From contig CAZYGI010000011.1 in assembly GCA_964647255.1 (NCBI GenBank), positions 1-64,000 of the forward strand: a DNA stretch of 64,000 bases, in the 5' to 3' direction. The DNA comes from CAWJEL01 sp964647255 (lineage in GTDB: Bacteria > Chloroflexota > Anaerolineae > CG2-30-64-16). How positions within the stretch are numbered: position 1 is the stretch's first letter; each line of letters starts with the position of its first letter. Below are positions 24,514 to 32,869 of the stretch, piece after piece. Both the position numbers and the translations under genes were made by a program. Below the pieces are notes generated by a model, which worked only from the letters and a program-made list of their open reading frames with translations, did no database searches and was not told the DNA's origin.

Positions 24514-24543
24514 ACTATAGCACAGCTAGTGCTGCGCTGTCAA
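24514..24543 (-). promoter_or_regulatory. Promoter for T-box-trpB
   Basis: Minus strand TTGACA (24538-24543) and TATAGT (24514-24519) with an 18-base spacer containing a CAGCACTAGCTGTG palindromic element. Another TTGACA lies seven bases further upstream. It sits directly after the thioredoxin stop codon. Confidence 0.75.
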
Positions 24544-24546
24544 ATG

Positions 24547-24873
24547 TCAATTTACGTGCGGCAGCAGCTTTTCCACGATTTTGTTCTTCGGCATGAAGCC
24601 GACGAGCGTCTCCACCAGCTTTCCGCCCTTGAACACCAGCAGGGTGGGGATGCCGGTCACGCCGAATTTGCCCGGCGTCACGGGATTGGCGTCCACGTCG
24701 AGCTTGGCGATCTTGATCTTGCCATCGTATTGCGCCGCGATGTCATCCAGGATGGGCGCGATCCGTTTGCACGGCATGCACCATTCCGCCCAGAGGTCGA
24801 GCACGGTCAGGATCGGCGAGCGGAGGACCTCGGCTTCAAACGTCGCGTCGGTGATGTGAGAGGCAGTAGCCAT
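24547..24873 (-). CDS. trxA: Thioredoxin
   Basis: 108-residue cytoplasmic thioredoxin. The redox site reads WCMPC (Cys32, Cys35) instead of the usual WCGPC, a Met for Gly change that should alter redox potential or partner choice. The cis-Pro loop is GIPTLLVFKGG, and DLWAEWC is the usual beta-strand entry. Length and all secondary elements fit. It has its own promoter 38 bases upstream and GGAGTGAA before the ATG. It is divergent from the MFS gene and upstream of the trpB promoter on the same strand. Confidence 0.95.
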   Translation of the reverse strand: MATASHITDATFEAEVLRSPILTVLDLWAEWCMPCKRIAPILDDIAAQYDGKIKIAKLDVDANPVTPGKFGVTGIPTLLVFKGGKLVETLVGFMPKNKIVEKLLPHVN

Positions 24874-24910
24874 GATAATGATTCACTCCATGCGTTGTTT
24901 TGATGCCGCC

Positions 24911-24940
24911 ATATTACCTGACAGCAAGGCCTTCTGTCAA
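24911..24940 (-). promoter_or_regulatory. Promoter for thioredoxin
   Basis: Minus strand TTGACA (24935-24940) and TAATAT (24911-24916) with an 18-base spacer, about 38 bases before the start codon. Confidence 0.65.
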
Positions 24941-24991
24941 AGCAGGAGGAGCGAGAACCCAAGGGGATCCATCGTGCCCGCAGGTCTTGGT

Positions 24992-25021
24992 TTGACGCAC
25001 CTTGCCGCCAGGACGTATAAT
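24992..25021 (+). promoter_or_regulatory. Promoter for the MFS-CutA operon
   Basis: TTGACG at 24992-24997 and TATAAT at 25016-25021 with an 18-base spacer. A leader of about 110 bases separates it from the start at 25136. Confidence 0.75.
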
Positions 25022-25135
25022 CCACCCCGTTGCTGTGACGTACAGAATAACGCAATGCCACAAGGCAAATGCAGTCTGACCATCCCTTGGACCGGTTGGG
25101 CTGCGTTTTTTACTGTTTGGCGAGAAAGATCCTTC

Positions 25136-26335
25136 ATGCCCCGCACTTTTCATCGAGATCGGCTCACCTGGTTGGCCTATATTTTCTTGGCCTTGTATGG
25201 GTACTTCCTCAATGTACTCGGCCCCATCACGCCCTTTCTGAAGGACGAGCTCCGGCTATCCTATACGGTCAGCAGCCTGCACTTCACGGCATTCGCGGCT
25301 GGCATCCTGGTGGTCGGTCTGGCTGGGCGCTGGCCGATTCGACGGCTGGGGCGTTGGCGTTCACTGTGGATCGGGGCGGCGGGGTTAAGTCTGGGCGCAC
25401 TGCTGCTGGTGGCAGGCAAAACCCCGGTGATCACGATCGGCGCGTCTTTTTTGATGGGGGTGATCGGTTCCTTGATCCTGGCGATTGTGCCATCTGCGCT
25501 CGCGGATCGGCACGGCGAATTGCGCGCCGTGGCGCTGTCAGAGGGGAATGTGGTTGCTTCCACGGCATGTGCGATCGCCCCCCTCCTGGTCGGGTGGTTC
25601 GCACACACTGCTGGCGGTTGGCGGTTGGCGTTGGCGCTGGTGGCGCTCATGCCGATCGTGCTCTACCTGGGTCTTGGCAAGGCCGCTTCTGCAACCGCGC
25701 CTTCTGAACCGGAAACAACGACTCAAGCCCGTCTGCCTTTGCCTCCCCTGTTTTGGATTTATTGGATTGCGCTCGTTTTGGCCGTTGCCGCCGAGTTCTG
25801 CATGGTCTTTTGGAGCGCCAACTACATGGAAACCGTGTTGGGGGCGTTGAAGGCGGACGCGGCGCAGGCGGTCAGCCTGTTTCTGGCCGGTATGATCCTT
25901 GGCCGCCTGGCTGCGAGCCGGCTGGTACAGCGCTACTCGCCCCGCAACTTGATCGCCGCTTCGATCCTGGTGGCGGGCACAGGCTTCATGATTTATTGGC
26001 GTGCCGCGAGCCTTCCGCTTGGCCTGGTTGGCCTGTTCGTCACCGGATTGGGCGTGGCGGGTCTTTACCCGCTCATCCTGTCGCTGACGCTCGGGGCGGC
26101 CGGCGAAAACACGGTTCAAGCCGGCACGCGCGCCACCCTGGCCTCCGGCGCTGCAATTTTGACGCTGCCCCTGGTGCTGGGGCGCATGGCGGATGTTGTC
26201 GGCCTCCGGCCTGCTTACGGCATCGTGCTGTTGCTGTTGGCAGGCGCCCTTTTGATCACTCAGACTGCCGGCAGGATCGCCGTCGGAGCTCGTGCATCAA
26301 GCCTTCTTCCGCAATCCCCAACCAGGAGGAGTTGA
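25136..26335 (+). CDS. MFS transporter, cyanate/NNP-like 12-helix carrier
   Basis: 399 residues with twelve hydrophobic segments, a major-facilitator permease of the cytoplasmic membrane. Loop 2-3 has GRWPIRRLGRWRS, a version of the MFS GxxxDRxGRR motif; the middle loop (about residues 182-202) is short and polar, and helix 7 starts at PPLFWIYWIALV. The substrate is not deducible. ATG 25136 is chosen because homology-like sequence starts there; its ribosome site (GAGAAAG) is weak. The stop TGA shares its A with the next ATG, so it is translationally coupled with the CutA-esterase gene. Confidence 0.85.
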   Translation: MPRTFHRDRLTWLAYIFLALYGYFLNVLGPITPFLKDELRLSYTVSSLHFTAFAAGILVVGLAGRWPIRRLGRWRSLWIGAAGLSLGALLLVAGKTPVITIGASFLMGVIGSLILAIVPSALADRHGELRAVALSEGNVVASTACAIAPLLVGWFAHTAGGWRLALALVALMPIVLYLGLGKAASATAPSEPETTTQARLPLPPLFWIYWIALVLAVAAEFCMVFWSANYMETVLGALKADAAQAVSLFLAGMILGRLAASRLVQRYSPRNLIAASILVAGTGFMIYWRAASLPLGLVGLFVTGLGVAGLYPLILSLTLGAAGENTVQAGTRATLASGAAILTLPLVLGRMADVVGLRPAYGIVLLLLAGALLITQTAGRIAVGARASSLLPQSPTRRS

Positions 26336-27549
26336 TGGATCCAGACTACCTCATCGTTCTCGTGACCCTCGCCGATGCGGAAGCCGGCGTCGCGCTGGGC
26401 CGAACCCTTGTGGAGGAGGGGTTGGCCGCGTGTGTGCAGGTGATCCCCGCCGGCACAGCGATCTATCGCTGGCAGGGGAAGCTGTGCACCGATCCGATGG
26501 CGCAGGTGCTCATCAAGACGCGTACGGCGGTCTGGCCCGCGTTGCGCAGCCGCATCGTTGATCTGCATGAGGATGAGGTGCCGGAGATCCTGGCACTGCC
26601 GGTGAGCGATGGTCTGTCGGGCTATTTGCGGTGGATGGATGAGATGACGGCGGTTGCGGCGCCCGAAGTTGTTCACCCGCTCGCGCCGGTGGCGGATCTG
26701 CCGGTGCCGGCGGCGACCTGGCTCGACTATGTCGACGCGTACCCGCGCGGCCAGCATACCGTCTCCGGCACGGTGCAGATTCTGCGCAGCCTGGAGAGCC
26801 CGCAGCTTGGCAACCGCCGCGATGTTTTGATTTATCTGCCGCCATCGTATGCCGAGGGCGGCAGGCGCTATCCCGTGATTTACATGCACGACGGCCAGAA
26901 TCTCTTCGACGCAGCCACCAGCTACGCGGGTGAATGGCACGTGGATGAGACGATGGAGGCGTTGGCCCGGCAGGGCATCGAGGCGATCATCGTCGGCATC
27001 CCGAATATCGGCGAACGGCGCTTCCACGAGTATATTCCGTTCACTTCCCCCGAAGTGATGGAGGTTCAAGGCGAGGAGTATGTGGCATTCATCGCTGACA
27101 CGGTGAAACCGCTCATTGATCGAGATTTCCGCACCCGGCCGGAGCGAGAGAGCACGGGCATCGCCGGCTCCTCGCTGGGCGGGCTGATCAGCCTCTACGG
27201 TTATTTCCGCCGGCCGGAGGTCTTCGGCCTGGCCGGCGTCTTCAGCCCAGCCTTTCGCTGGGGCAAGCGCGATATTTTCCCGTTTGTGAGACAGGCCGCG
27301 TTCTCGCCGGGCAGGATTTACATGGACGTGGGCACGGCCGAGGGGGTGGGCCTGGCGAAGACGCGGCGCACTGAGCGTTCGTTTGCGTTTCAGTATCTGC
27401 TTCTCGTGCGGCGAATGGACGAGCTGTTGCAGCGGAAGGGCTATCGCCCCGGCGAGAGTCTGCGCTACGTGGAGGAGGCGGACGGCATCCATCACGAGTC
27501 AGCGTGGGCGCGGCGTCTGCCGGACGCGCTGCGGTTCTTGCTGGGTTAG
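26335..27549 (+). CDS. CutA-like domain fused to alpha/beta-hydrolase esterase
   Basis: 404 residues in two parts. Residues 1-105 are a CutA1 domain (VTLADAEAGVALGRTLVEEGLAA, YRWQGKL, EVPEILALPV, YLRWM), normally a trimeric divalent-cation-tolerance protein. After a linker, residues about 140-404 form a putative esterase of the Fes/S-formylglutathione-hydrolase-like class: DVLIYLPPSY, VIYMHDGQNLFD, and the nucleophile elbow AGSSLGG with Ser280, with a His in DGIHHESAW. The start has AGGAGG and overlaps the MFS stop. CutA is usually single-domain, so the fusion is unusual; trimerisation of the esterase is one possible use (inference). Confidence 0.88.
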   Translation: MDPDYLIVLVTLADAEAGVALGRTLVEEGLAACVQVIPAGTAIYRWQGKLCTDPMAQVLIKTRTAVWPALRSRIVDLHEDEVPEILALPVSDGLSGYLRWMDEMTAVAAPEVVHPLAPVADLPVPAATWLDYVDAYPRGQHTVSGTVQILRSLESPQLGNRRDVLIYLPPSYAEGGRRYPVIYMHDGQNLFDAATSYAGEWHVDETMEALARQGIEAIIVGIPNIGERRFHEYIPFTSPEVMEVQGEEYVAFIADTVKPLIDRDFRTRPERESTGIAGSSLGGLISLYGYFRRPEVFGLAGVFSPAFRWGKRDIFPFVRQAAFSPGRIYMDVGTAEGVGLAKTRRTERSFAFQYLLLVRRMDELLQRKGYRPGESLRYVEEADGIHHESAWARRLPDALRFLLG

Positions 27550-27561
27550 CACCGATCTCCT

Positions 27562-28803
27562 TCAAATCAGACCGGATGAGAGCCTCGCCTGGATGACCCC
27601 GCGCTGGCCGTTGATCAACCACCCGGCGTCTTCGGCTGCGATCTTTTCCGCCTGCCCTGGCGCCAGGCCCACGATCACCTCCGACTTAAGCGTACGCAGG
27701 GCCGCCACCGGCGCGGGGAAGTAAGCGGTCGCGGCTGCAAAGGGGGTGGTCGGCGGCCAGTGCGCATCCCCCACCAGCCGCCGGTAGTTCGCATCCCCCT
27801 TGACGAACACCAGATCCATCCGGGTCAGATCGGCGGCCAGGTCTGCGGGCATCTGGTGATAGAACAGGCTGCTCACGTTGAACCAGTGAGCTTTCGGCAG
27901 CAGCTCACCGGCGACGATATGCCCATCCACGCGGCGCGCCAGCTTCCACGCCGCCTCGCCGGCACCCTCCAGCGCATCCACCCCGTCGGTCAGATCCTGG
28001 AGCATCGCGTCCGAGACATAGAACGGCTGGGGCTTGAGGTGCAGGTGGACCTCGGCGGCCAGGCCGGTTGTCAGCAGGAAGTCGCACAGCGCGAGATCCA
28101 TCAGCAGCTCGGTGCCGGCATTGTCGGCGAGGAGCGCGACGCGGCCGCCGGCGTGATGCAGCAGGTGGCGCCAGAGCGCCGTGCTGTCGTCGGCCAGAAG
28201 ATTGCTTCGTTCGTCGCCCGGCGTGGCCGTGGCGCCCAGGTGCGCGGCGACCGTGTAGCTGAGATCGGTCCGGTTGCCCCACAGGCTGGCGTGCAGCAAG
28301 TGCTCGAAGCGCGCCTCAGCATCGTCCGACAGATGACTCAGCAGCCGCGCCAGGCTGGCGGGCGCGGCGTTGGGCGCCCATTCCTGCCGCTTCTTCGCCG
28401 CGAACGGGTCGAACCCTTGCCACGGGCCGGGCTGGAAGTAGCCTGTCGCCTCCAGCACGCGGCGGTAGAAGAACGCCTCGGCCCAATACCACGGCACCTC
28501 CAGCCAGCTCCGGCCGATCTGCGGCGCGGAGACCGCATCCCAGAAGGGCCGGTCGGCCGCATCCTCCGCCAACCCGCGGATCGCGCCGGTTGTCAGCTCG
28601 GCGTGCAGCGCCCACAGCGCCCGCCGGATGGCTTCATCGAAGCCGGGATTCAGCGTCAGCGTCTCCTCCAGGATCGCCGGGATGCGCCGCGCCACCGTGT
28701 CGTGCGCAAACGTGCCGGTTTCGGAGGTCAACAGCAGCGGCGGCAGGGTCGCCGGGACAGCCTGCCAGCCAGGGAAAGCGGATGTATTCAAGAGAGACTC
28801 CAT
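27562..28803 (-). CDS. ARMT1/DUF89 damage-control phosphatase family protein
   Basis: 413-residue cytoplasmic protein. LWGNRTDLSY near 175, ALLADNAGTELLMDLALCD near 223-241 and FVKGDANYRRL toward the C-terminus are the metal- and phosphate-binding segments of the DUF89/ARMT1 group, metal-dependent phosphatases acting on damaged or excess phosphometabolites such as fructose-1-phosphate. The N-terminal helical region has WLEVPWYWAEAFFYRRVLE, also typical. ATG 28803 is chosen; it lies 22 bases after the Fe-S gene stop, so both are co-transcribed. There is no strong Shine-Dalgarno. The substrate is unknown. Confidence 0.87.
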   Translation of the reverse strand: MESLLNTSAFPGWQAVPATLPPLLLTSETGTFAHDTVARRIPAILEETLTLNPGFDEAIRRALWALHAELTTGAIRGLAEDAADRPFWDAVSAPQIGRSWLEVPWYWAEAFFYRRVLEATGYFQPGPWQGFDPFAAKKRQEWAPNAAPASLARLLSHLSDDAEARFEHLLHASLWGNRTDLSYTVAAHLGATATPGDERSNLLADDSTALWRHLLHHAGGRVALLADNAGTELLMDLALCDFLLTTGLAAEVHLHLKPQPFYVSDAMLQDLTDGVDALEGAGEAAWKLARRVDGHIVAGELLPKAHWFNVSSLFYHQMPADLAADLTRMDLVFVKGDANYRRLVGDAHWPPTTPFAAATAYFPAPVAALRTLKSEVIVGLAPGQAEKIAAEDAGWLINGQRGVIQARLSSGLI

Positions 28804-28825
28804 CTGAGTAACGAGCACCAGGGGG

Positions 28826-29860
28826 TCAGCTTCTAGTTTCTGGCGCCCCAACCCCCACCGCCGCGGCCATCAGCGCGTTGAGCTCCAACGGAATGCCTTT
28901 GCGCACATCGCGCACGAGCAACAACCCGCCGTGCTCGCACTGATCCACACAGACGCCGCAGCCCATACACGCGTCTTCATCCACGACTGAGTGACCGTCC
29001 ACTATCGAGAGCGCAGCGAACTGGCAGTGCTCGGCGCACGCGCCGCAGCCGATGCACAAGTCAGGATCCGACCGGCTGACGTAACCCGACGCGGCCAGCA
29101 TCGGCGTGCCGTTGCGCTGAGCCTGCATCGCGCCGCAGCAGCAGGAGCAGCAGTTGCAGATCGCATAGAAGCGGCCCAGCAGCGCGTCCTTGAAGAATGC
29201 GTGATGGACATGGCCGCGTTGGTGTTCGGCGGTCAGGATCGCCACTGCCTCGTCGGCGCTGATCCAGCGCGACCGAGCGGGCTGGTGCTCGCGGATGAAG
29301 CCGGCGAACGGTTCACCGACGATCAGGCAAACGTCCAGGGGCAGGCACGGCTGGGCGCGCGACACGCGGCATGGACAATCCAGCACGGCGATATGATCGG
29401 GGTGCTGCAGCACGATGTCGCGGGCGAGCGCGTAGGGGATGATGTGTTCGAGATCGCCCAGATCTATATCCTGCTGCACCGTGACAAGCTGTTTGGCAGC
29501 CTCCAGCGTTACGACTTTGCCGTGATAGGTGTCAGCGAAACCGACGGCCTGGCGCGGCGTGACCGTGCCCCCGTCCTTTGCCTGGCGAGGAGCGGGAATC
29601 TTGTTAGCCTCTTCCTGCGGCGGAAGCGGCGGCGGCGGAGCAGGTTTTGCCCGTCCCTCAATGCGCCGCCCGATCCAGGCGACCACCGGCGCGGCGCGCT
29701 TAGCGATCGGGTGCTCACCTGTGCCGATGCCGATGTAGAGATACGGCCAGCGTGTGTAGACGTAACCGTGCAGCCAGTCGAAGAGCGAGTAACCGGGCGT
29801 GCGTCGGGCCTCGCGGATGAAAGCTCGGGTCGAGGGCCGAGGCCGGATGAAGCGCCTCAT
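28826..29860 (-). CDS. Ferredoxin-type 4Fe-4S protein with extra Cys clusters
   Basis: 344 residues. The C-terminal part has two 4Fe-4S motifs, CIGCGACAEHC and CMGCGVCVDQC (with a CEHG ending). Upstream are DCPCRVS and CNCCSCCCG, Cys-rich clusters that could bind further metal or act as a redox site. The N-terminal 100 residues contain a hydrophobic patch (PYLYIGIG) and a Pro-rich linker. Proteins of this general layout occur beside oxidoreductases, but here the only neighbour is the DUF89 gene downstream. GGAAA precedes the ATG at 29860. The electron partner is unknown. Confidence 0.8.
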   Translation of the reverse strand: MRRFIRPRPSTRAFIREARRTPGYSLFDWLHGYVYTRWPYLYIGIGTGEHPIAKRAAPVVAWIGRRIEGRAKPAPPPPLPPQEEANKIPAPRQAKDGGTVTPRQAVGFADTYHGKVVTLEAAKQLVTVQQDIDLGDLEHIIPYALARDIVLQHPDHIAVLDCPCRVSRAQPCLPLDVCLIVGEPFAGFIREHQPARSRWISADEAVAILTAEHQRGHVHHAFFKDALLGRFYAICNCCSCCCGAMQAQRNGTPMLAASGYVSRSDPDLCIGCGACAEHCQFAALSIVDGHSVVDEDACMGCGVCVDQCEHGGLLLVRDVRKGIPLELNALMAAAVGVGAPETRS

Positions 29861-29910
29861 GCGCGGATTTCCTTTCGGGTGGAGATGGCGGTGCTGGCGT
29901 TGTGCGCCGC

Positions 29911-29939
29911 ATTGTAGCCGGGGATTCGCCGGAGAGCAA
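29911..29939 (-). promoter_or_regulatory. Promoter for Fe-S/DUF89 genes
   Basis: Minus strand TTGCTC (29934-29939) and TACAAT (29911-29916) with a 17-base spacer, about 50 bases before the start. Confidence 0.5.
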
Positions 29940-29952
29940 ACACAAAACAGCC

Positions 29953-29981
29953 TTGTTGGCTGTCGTGATTGAGCCTATAAT
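29953..29981 (+). promoter_or_regulatory. Promoter for the FGGY kinase
   Basis: TTGTTG at 29953-29958 and TATAAT at 29976-29981 with a 17-base spacer, divergent from the Fe-S gene promoter. Confidence 0.65.
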
Positions 29982-30034
29982 AGGCAAGCTGGCGTGAGCG
30001 GCAAATCCATATCAAAACTGTAGGGGAGAACAAA

Positions 30035-31501
30035 ATGCCCACATATACTTTGGGGATAGATTTGGGCACCTCGGGGGTCAAGGTTGCCGTGTTGGATCTC
30101 AGCAATTTTAAATTGATCGCTCTGGCCATGCAGAGCTATGACAATTCGCCCTTGCAGCCTTCGATGATGCTTTGGGATGCGACCGCAGCCACCGTCCGTC
30201 ATGCCGTTGCTGGGGTTGACCCGCGGGCGATTCAGGCGATTGGCTTCTCCGGCCAGATGCACGGAACCGTCCTCTTCGACGAAGAGGATGCGGTCATTGA
30301 TCCCATCATCAATTGGCAGGATAAGCGCGGCGACGTTCCGCTGGAGAAATACGGCCATAGATCCACCGTCGAAGCCATGATGGAGCTCCTGGCGGGATCG
30401 GAGTTCGACGACCTGGGGATTGACGTCCTTGCCAGTGGCTACATGGGCGCGACGTTGTTTTACATCCAGGAAAACGATCCGGCGCTGTTTAGACGGATTC
30501 GCCACGCGGTGCTGCCGGGGGATTTCATCCGAGAAAAACTGCTCGGTAGGTGGGACTATGCCACCGATCCAACCAATGCCTTCAGCACCGGGCTGTTCAA
30601 TACCCGGCTCAACCGGTGGCACGAGGGTGTTATTAAGCGGCTCAGGTTGCCCGGCGAGATTCTGCCGGCCGTCCATGACACCTCAGACACCGCTGGCGTG
30701 CTGCCTGAGGATCGGGCGCGCTTATTGGGCCTGGCGCCGGGCACGCCCGTGGTCTACGGTGGCGGCGACAATCAGATATCGCTGCTGGGCAACGGCCTGA
30801 TCTCCGCTGACTCACCCGCCTTGATCAACATCGGCACCGGGTCTCAGATATCGCAGGTTGTTTCACAGTACGCCAGGATCCCTGGCCTTGAGACGCGCAG
30901 CTATTTCAACGGTTCCTACCTCTTCGTCGGCGCCAGCATGGGCGGAGGGCGAAACTATGCCCGCCTCCGCGACGAGCTCCGCCGCCGTGTGGGCGCCGAC
31001 TTTGGCTATCGGCAGATGGACGAGGCCGCCTCTCAGGTCCCCATCGGAGCTGATGGGCTGGAATTCCGGGTCAGTTCCCGGCGTGATGTTCATCGCCGAG
31101 AGGGATTCGCTGGGCGCACGGAGATGAACAGTGTGGGCCATCAGACCAGGGCGGTGATGGAAGGGATTTTGCTGGATTTGTATGCGCATCGGCCTCAGCC
31201 GGACGCGGGCGGTCCTGGCTTCATGGTGGGCGCCGGCAAAGGGCTGCAGAACAGCCGGGTGTGGGCGCAGATGGCTGCAGACTTGTTCGGCTGTCCGATC
31301 AAGACCACCAATTTCGAGAACGCTGTTTGGGGCGCCGCCTTGATCGCCGCAGTGGGCGTCGGCGCAATCGCCGACGTGCGCACCGCGCTTACGACGATCG
31401 AGTACGATCAGGAATTCTTCCCGGACGCGGCGCATGCGGCGCAATACCGCAGCTTGATCGCAGAACGGTTGGCCACGCACCCTGAGCAAGTGCGACCTTA
31501 A
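30035..31501 (+). CDS. FGGY-family carbohydrate kinase (xylulokinase-like)
   Basis: 488-residue cytoplasmic sugar kinase. The N-terminal phosphate-binding LGIDLGTSGVKVAVLD and the FSGQMHGTVL segment, characteristic of xylulokinases and near relatives, are clear; VVYGGGDNQ holds the catalytic Asp, and INIGTGSQ is the second ATP motif. The C-terminal adenosine motif GAGKGLQNS is present. A xylulose or sedoheptulose-like keto-sugar is the likely substrate, but position alone cannot decide. It stands directly before the LacI regulator and sugar ABC genes, consistent with catabolism of the imported sugar. AGGGGAG precedes the ATG. Confidence 0.9.
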   Translation: MPTYTLGIDLGTSGVKVAVLDLSNFKLIALAMQSYDNSPLQPSMMLWDATAATVRHAVAGVDPRAIQAIGFSGQMHGTVLFDEEDAVIDPIINWQDKRGDVPLEKYGHRSTVEAMMELLAGSEFDDLGIDVLASGYMGATLFYIQENDPALFRRIRHAVLPGDFIREKLLGRWDYATDPTNAFSTGLFNTRLNRWHEGVIKRLRLPGEILPAVHDTSDTAGVLPEDRARLLGLAPGTPVVYGGGDNQISLLGNGLISADSPALINIGTGSQISQVVSQYARIPGLETRSYFNGSYLFVGASMGGGRNYARLRDELRRRVGADFGYRQMDEAASQVPIGADGLEFRVSSRRDVHRREGFAGRTEMNSVGHQTRAVMEGILLDLYAHRPQPDAGGPGFMVGAGKGLQNSRVWAQMAADLFGCPIKTTNFENAVWGAALIAAVGVGAIADVRTALTTIEYDQEFFPDAAHAAQYRSLIAERLATHPEQVRP

Positions 31502-31517
31502 AGATTTGAGCTTATGC

Positions 31518-31575
31518 TTGACAAGCTACACGCGATGTGATATAAACGCTTACGTAAGCGTTTACGCAAACGTTT
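31518..31575 (+). promoter_or_regulatory. Promoter with overlapping LacI-type operators
   Basis: TTGACA at 31518-31523, 17-base spacer, TATAAA at 31541-31546. A perfect 22-base palindrome (31543-31564; half-site TAAACGCTTAC) overlaps the -10 and initiation site, and a second AAACGTTT centre follows at 31568-31575. This is the CG-centred architecture of LacI/GalR operators, so the downstream LacI protein probably represses its own operon. Confidence 0.82.
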
Positions 31576-31641
31576 ACGACTTCTCTCTTACGTCCAGCAA
31601 GCAATTCGGTAGTCGCAGCACCCTCGAAGGCGGAGAGCGCG

Positions 31642-32727
31642 ATGGCAAAAGTCACCAGTAAGGATGTCGCCAGGCACGCCGAAGTCTCCATAGCGACGGT
31701 GTCTCATGTCATCAATGGGACCCGCCATGTCAACGACGCGACCAAAGCCAGAGTGCTGGATGCCATTGCGGCCTTAGGTTATCACCCCAACGCGATTGCT
31801 CGTGGCCTGGTCACCCGTTCGACCAGGAACATCGGACTGGTCATCGCCGAAATCACGAACCCGTTTTTCACGGCTGCCGTTCTTGGCATCGAAGATGAGA
31901 CCCTCAGCCATCGGTATAACATCGTCTTGTGGCATACGGACGAAGACCCGTCGCGCGAAGAGGATGTTTTGCAGTTGCTCGCCTCGCAGCAAATTGACGG
32001 TTTGATCATCGCCCCTACGGGCGTTCGGTGTGTGTCGCTGCTAGCGTTGGCCGACTCCGGCGTTCCTGTCGTCCAGCTCGACCGCAGCAGCGCGGGGTTG
32101 GCAGCGCCATTGGTCGGTGTGAACAACGAAGAGGGCGCCTACCTGGCCATCCGCCATCTTATCGGCTTGGGCCATCGGCGGATTGCCTGCGTGATTGACC
32201 TTGACGCCATCAGCACGCAGCGAGAACGGCGTCAGGGCTGGGAGCGGGCCTTGCGGGAAGCCGGCCTCCCGGTTGATGACAGCCTGGTCGTGCGGGCGGA
32301 TCCACGGTTCTACGGTGTTTTGCCCGGCGAGTCCGGCTCCTTTTCTTCGATCGGGCCCTTCACTCAACATCAAAGGCTGCCCAGCGCATACGAAGCCCTG
32401 CAAAACCTGCTACGACCGGCCCAGCGACCCTCGGCGGTCTTTGTGGCGAACAACCAACTGACCTTGGGGACACTGTATGCCTTGAGAAGCTGCGGCCTCC
32501 GCTGCCCGGACGATATTTCACTTGTCAGTTTCGATGATCACGACTGGGCGCCGCTGTTCAACCCGCCTCTCACCGTCGTGCGTCAGCCGCAATACGAACT
32601 TGGTCGGACCGCCGCACGCCTGTTGATACAGATGATCAACGGCAAGCCTGCGGTAGCCCCTCCGCCGCTGCAAGTGGAACTGGTGATCAGGGGGTCGTGC
32701 GCCGCACCGCCCGTTCGCGACTCTTGA
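31642..32727 (+). CDS. LacI/GalR-family transcriptional regulator
   Basis: 361 residues. Residues about 4-50 are the LacI helix-turn-helix (TSKDVARHAEVSIATVSHVIN) with the hinge helix at NAIARGLVTR, followed by a periplasmic-binding-protein-like sensor domain (IGLVIAEITNPFF, GLIIAPTG, GVNNEEGAYLAIRHLIGLGHRRIAC, SVSFDDHDWAPL-like segment near 290). The gene lies between a sugar kinase and a sugar ABC importer, and a palindromic operator covers its promoter, so it most likely controls this locus and senses the imported sugar or its phosphate. The start has GGCGGAGAG upstream. It contains no unusual insertion. Confidence 0.93.
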   Translation: MAKVTSKDVARHAEVSIATVSHVINGTRHVNDATKARVLDAIAALGYHPNAIARGLVTRSTRNIGLVIAEITNPFFTAAVLGIEDETLSHRYNIVLWHTDEDPSREEDVLQLLASQQIDGLIIAPTGVRCVSLLALADSGVPVVQLDRSSAGLAAPLVGVNNEEGAYLAIRHLIGLGHRRIACVIDLDAISTQRERRQGWERALREAGLPVDDSLVVRADPRFYGVLPGESGSFSSIGPFTQHQRLPSAYEALQNLLRPAQRPSAVFVANNQLTLGTLYALRSCGLRCPDDISLVSFDDHDWAPLFNPPLTVVRQPQYELGRTAARLLIQMINGKPAVAPPPLQVELVIRGSCAAPPVRDS

Positions 32728-32777
32728 TGTCCGCCAGGGCGGAAGGGGTCTCGGACAGCTTAGTGCACGGGGGTCTG

Positions 32778-32792
32778 AAGGAGGTGATCACC
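32778..32792 (+). other. Extended Shine-Dalgarno-like sequence without a gene
   Basis: AAGGAGGTGATC (32778-32789) is complementary over 12 bases to the conserved 3' end of 16S rRNA, and GGTGATCACC forms a 10-base palindrome. No plausible start codon and reading frame follow at the right distance. It lies in the leader of the binding-protein gene. Confidence 0.5.
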
Positions 32793-32869
32793 GCCATACC
32801 CAAGTAACACGTGGTTTACTCAACGGTTTTTGCGTCTCCTAATCACATATTCTGGAGGAAAGGAATCCC

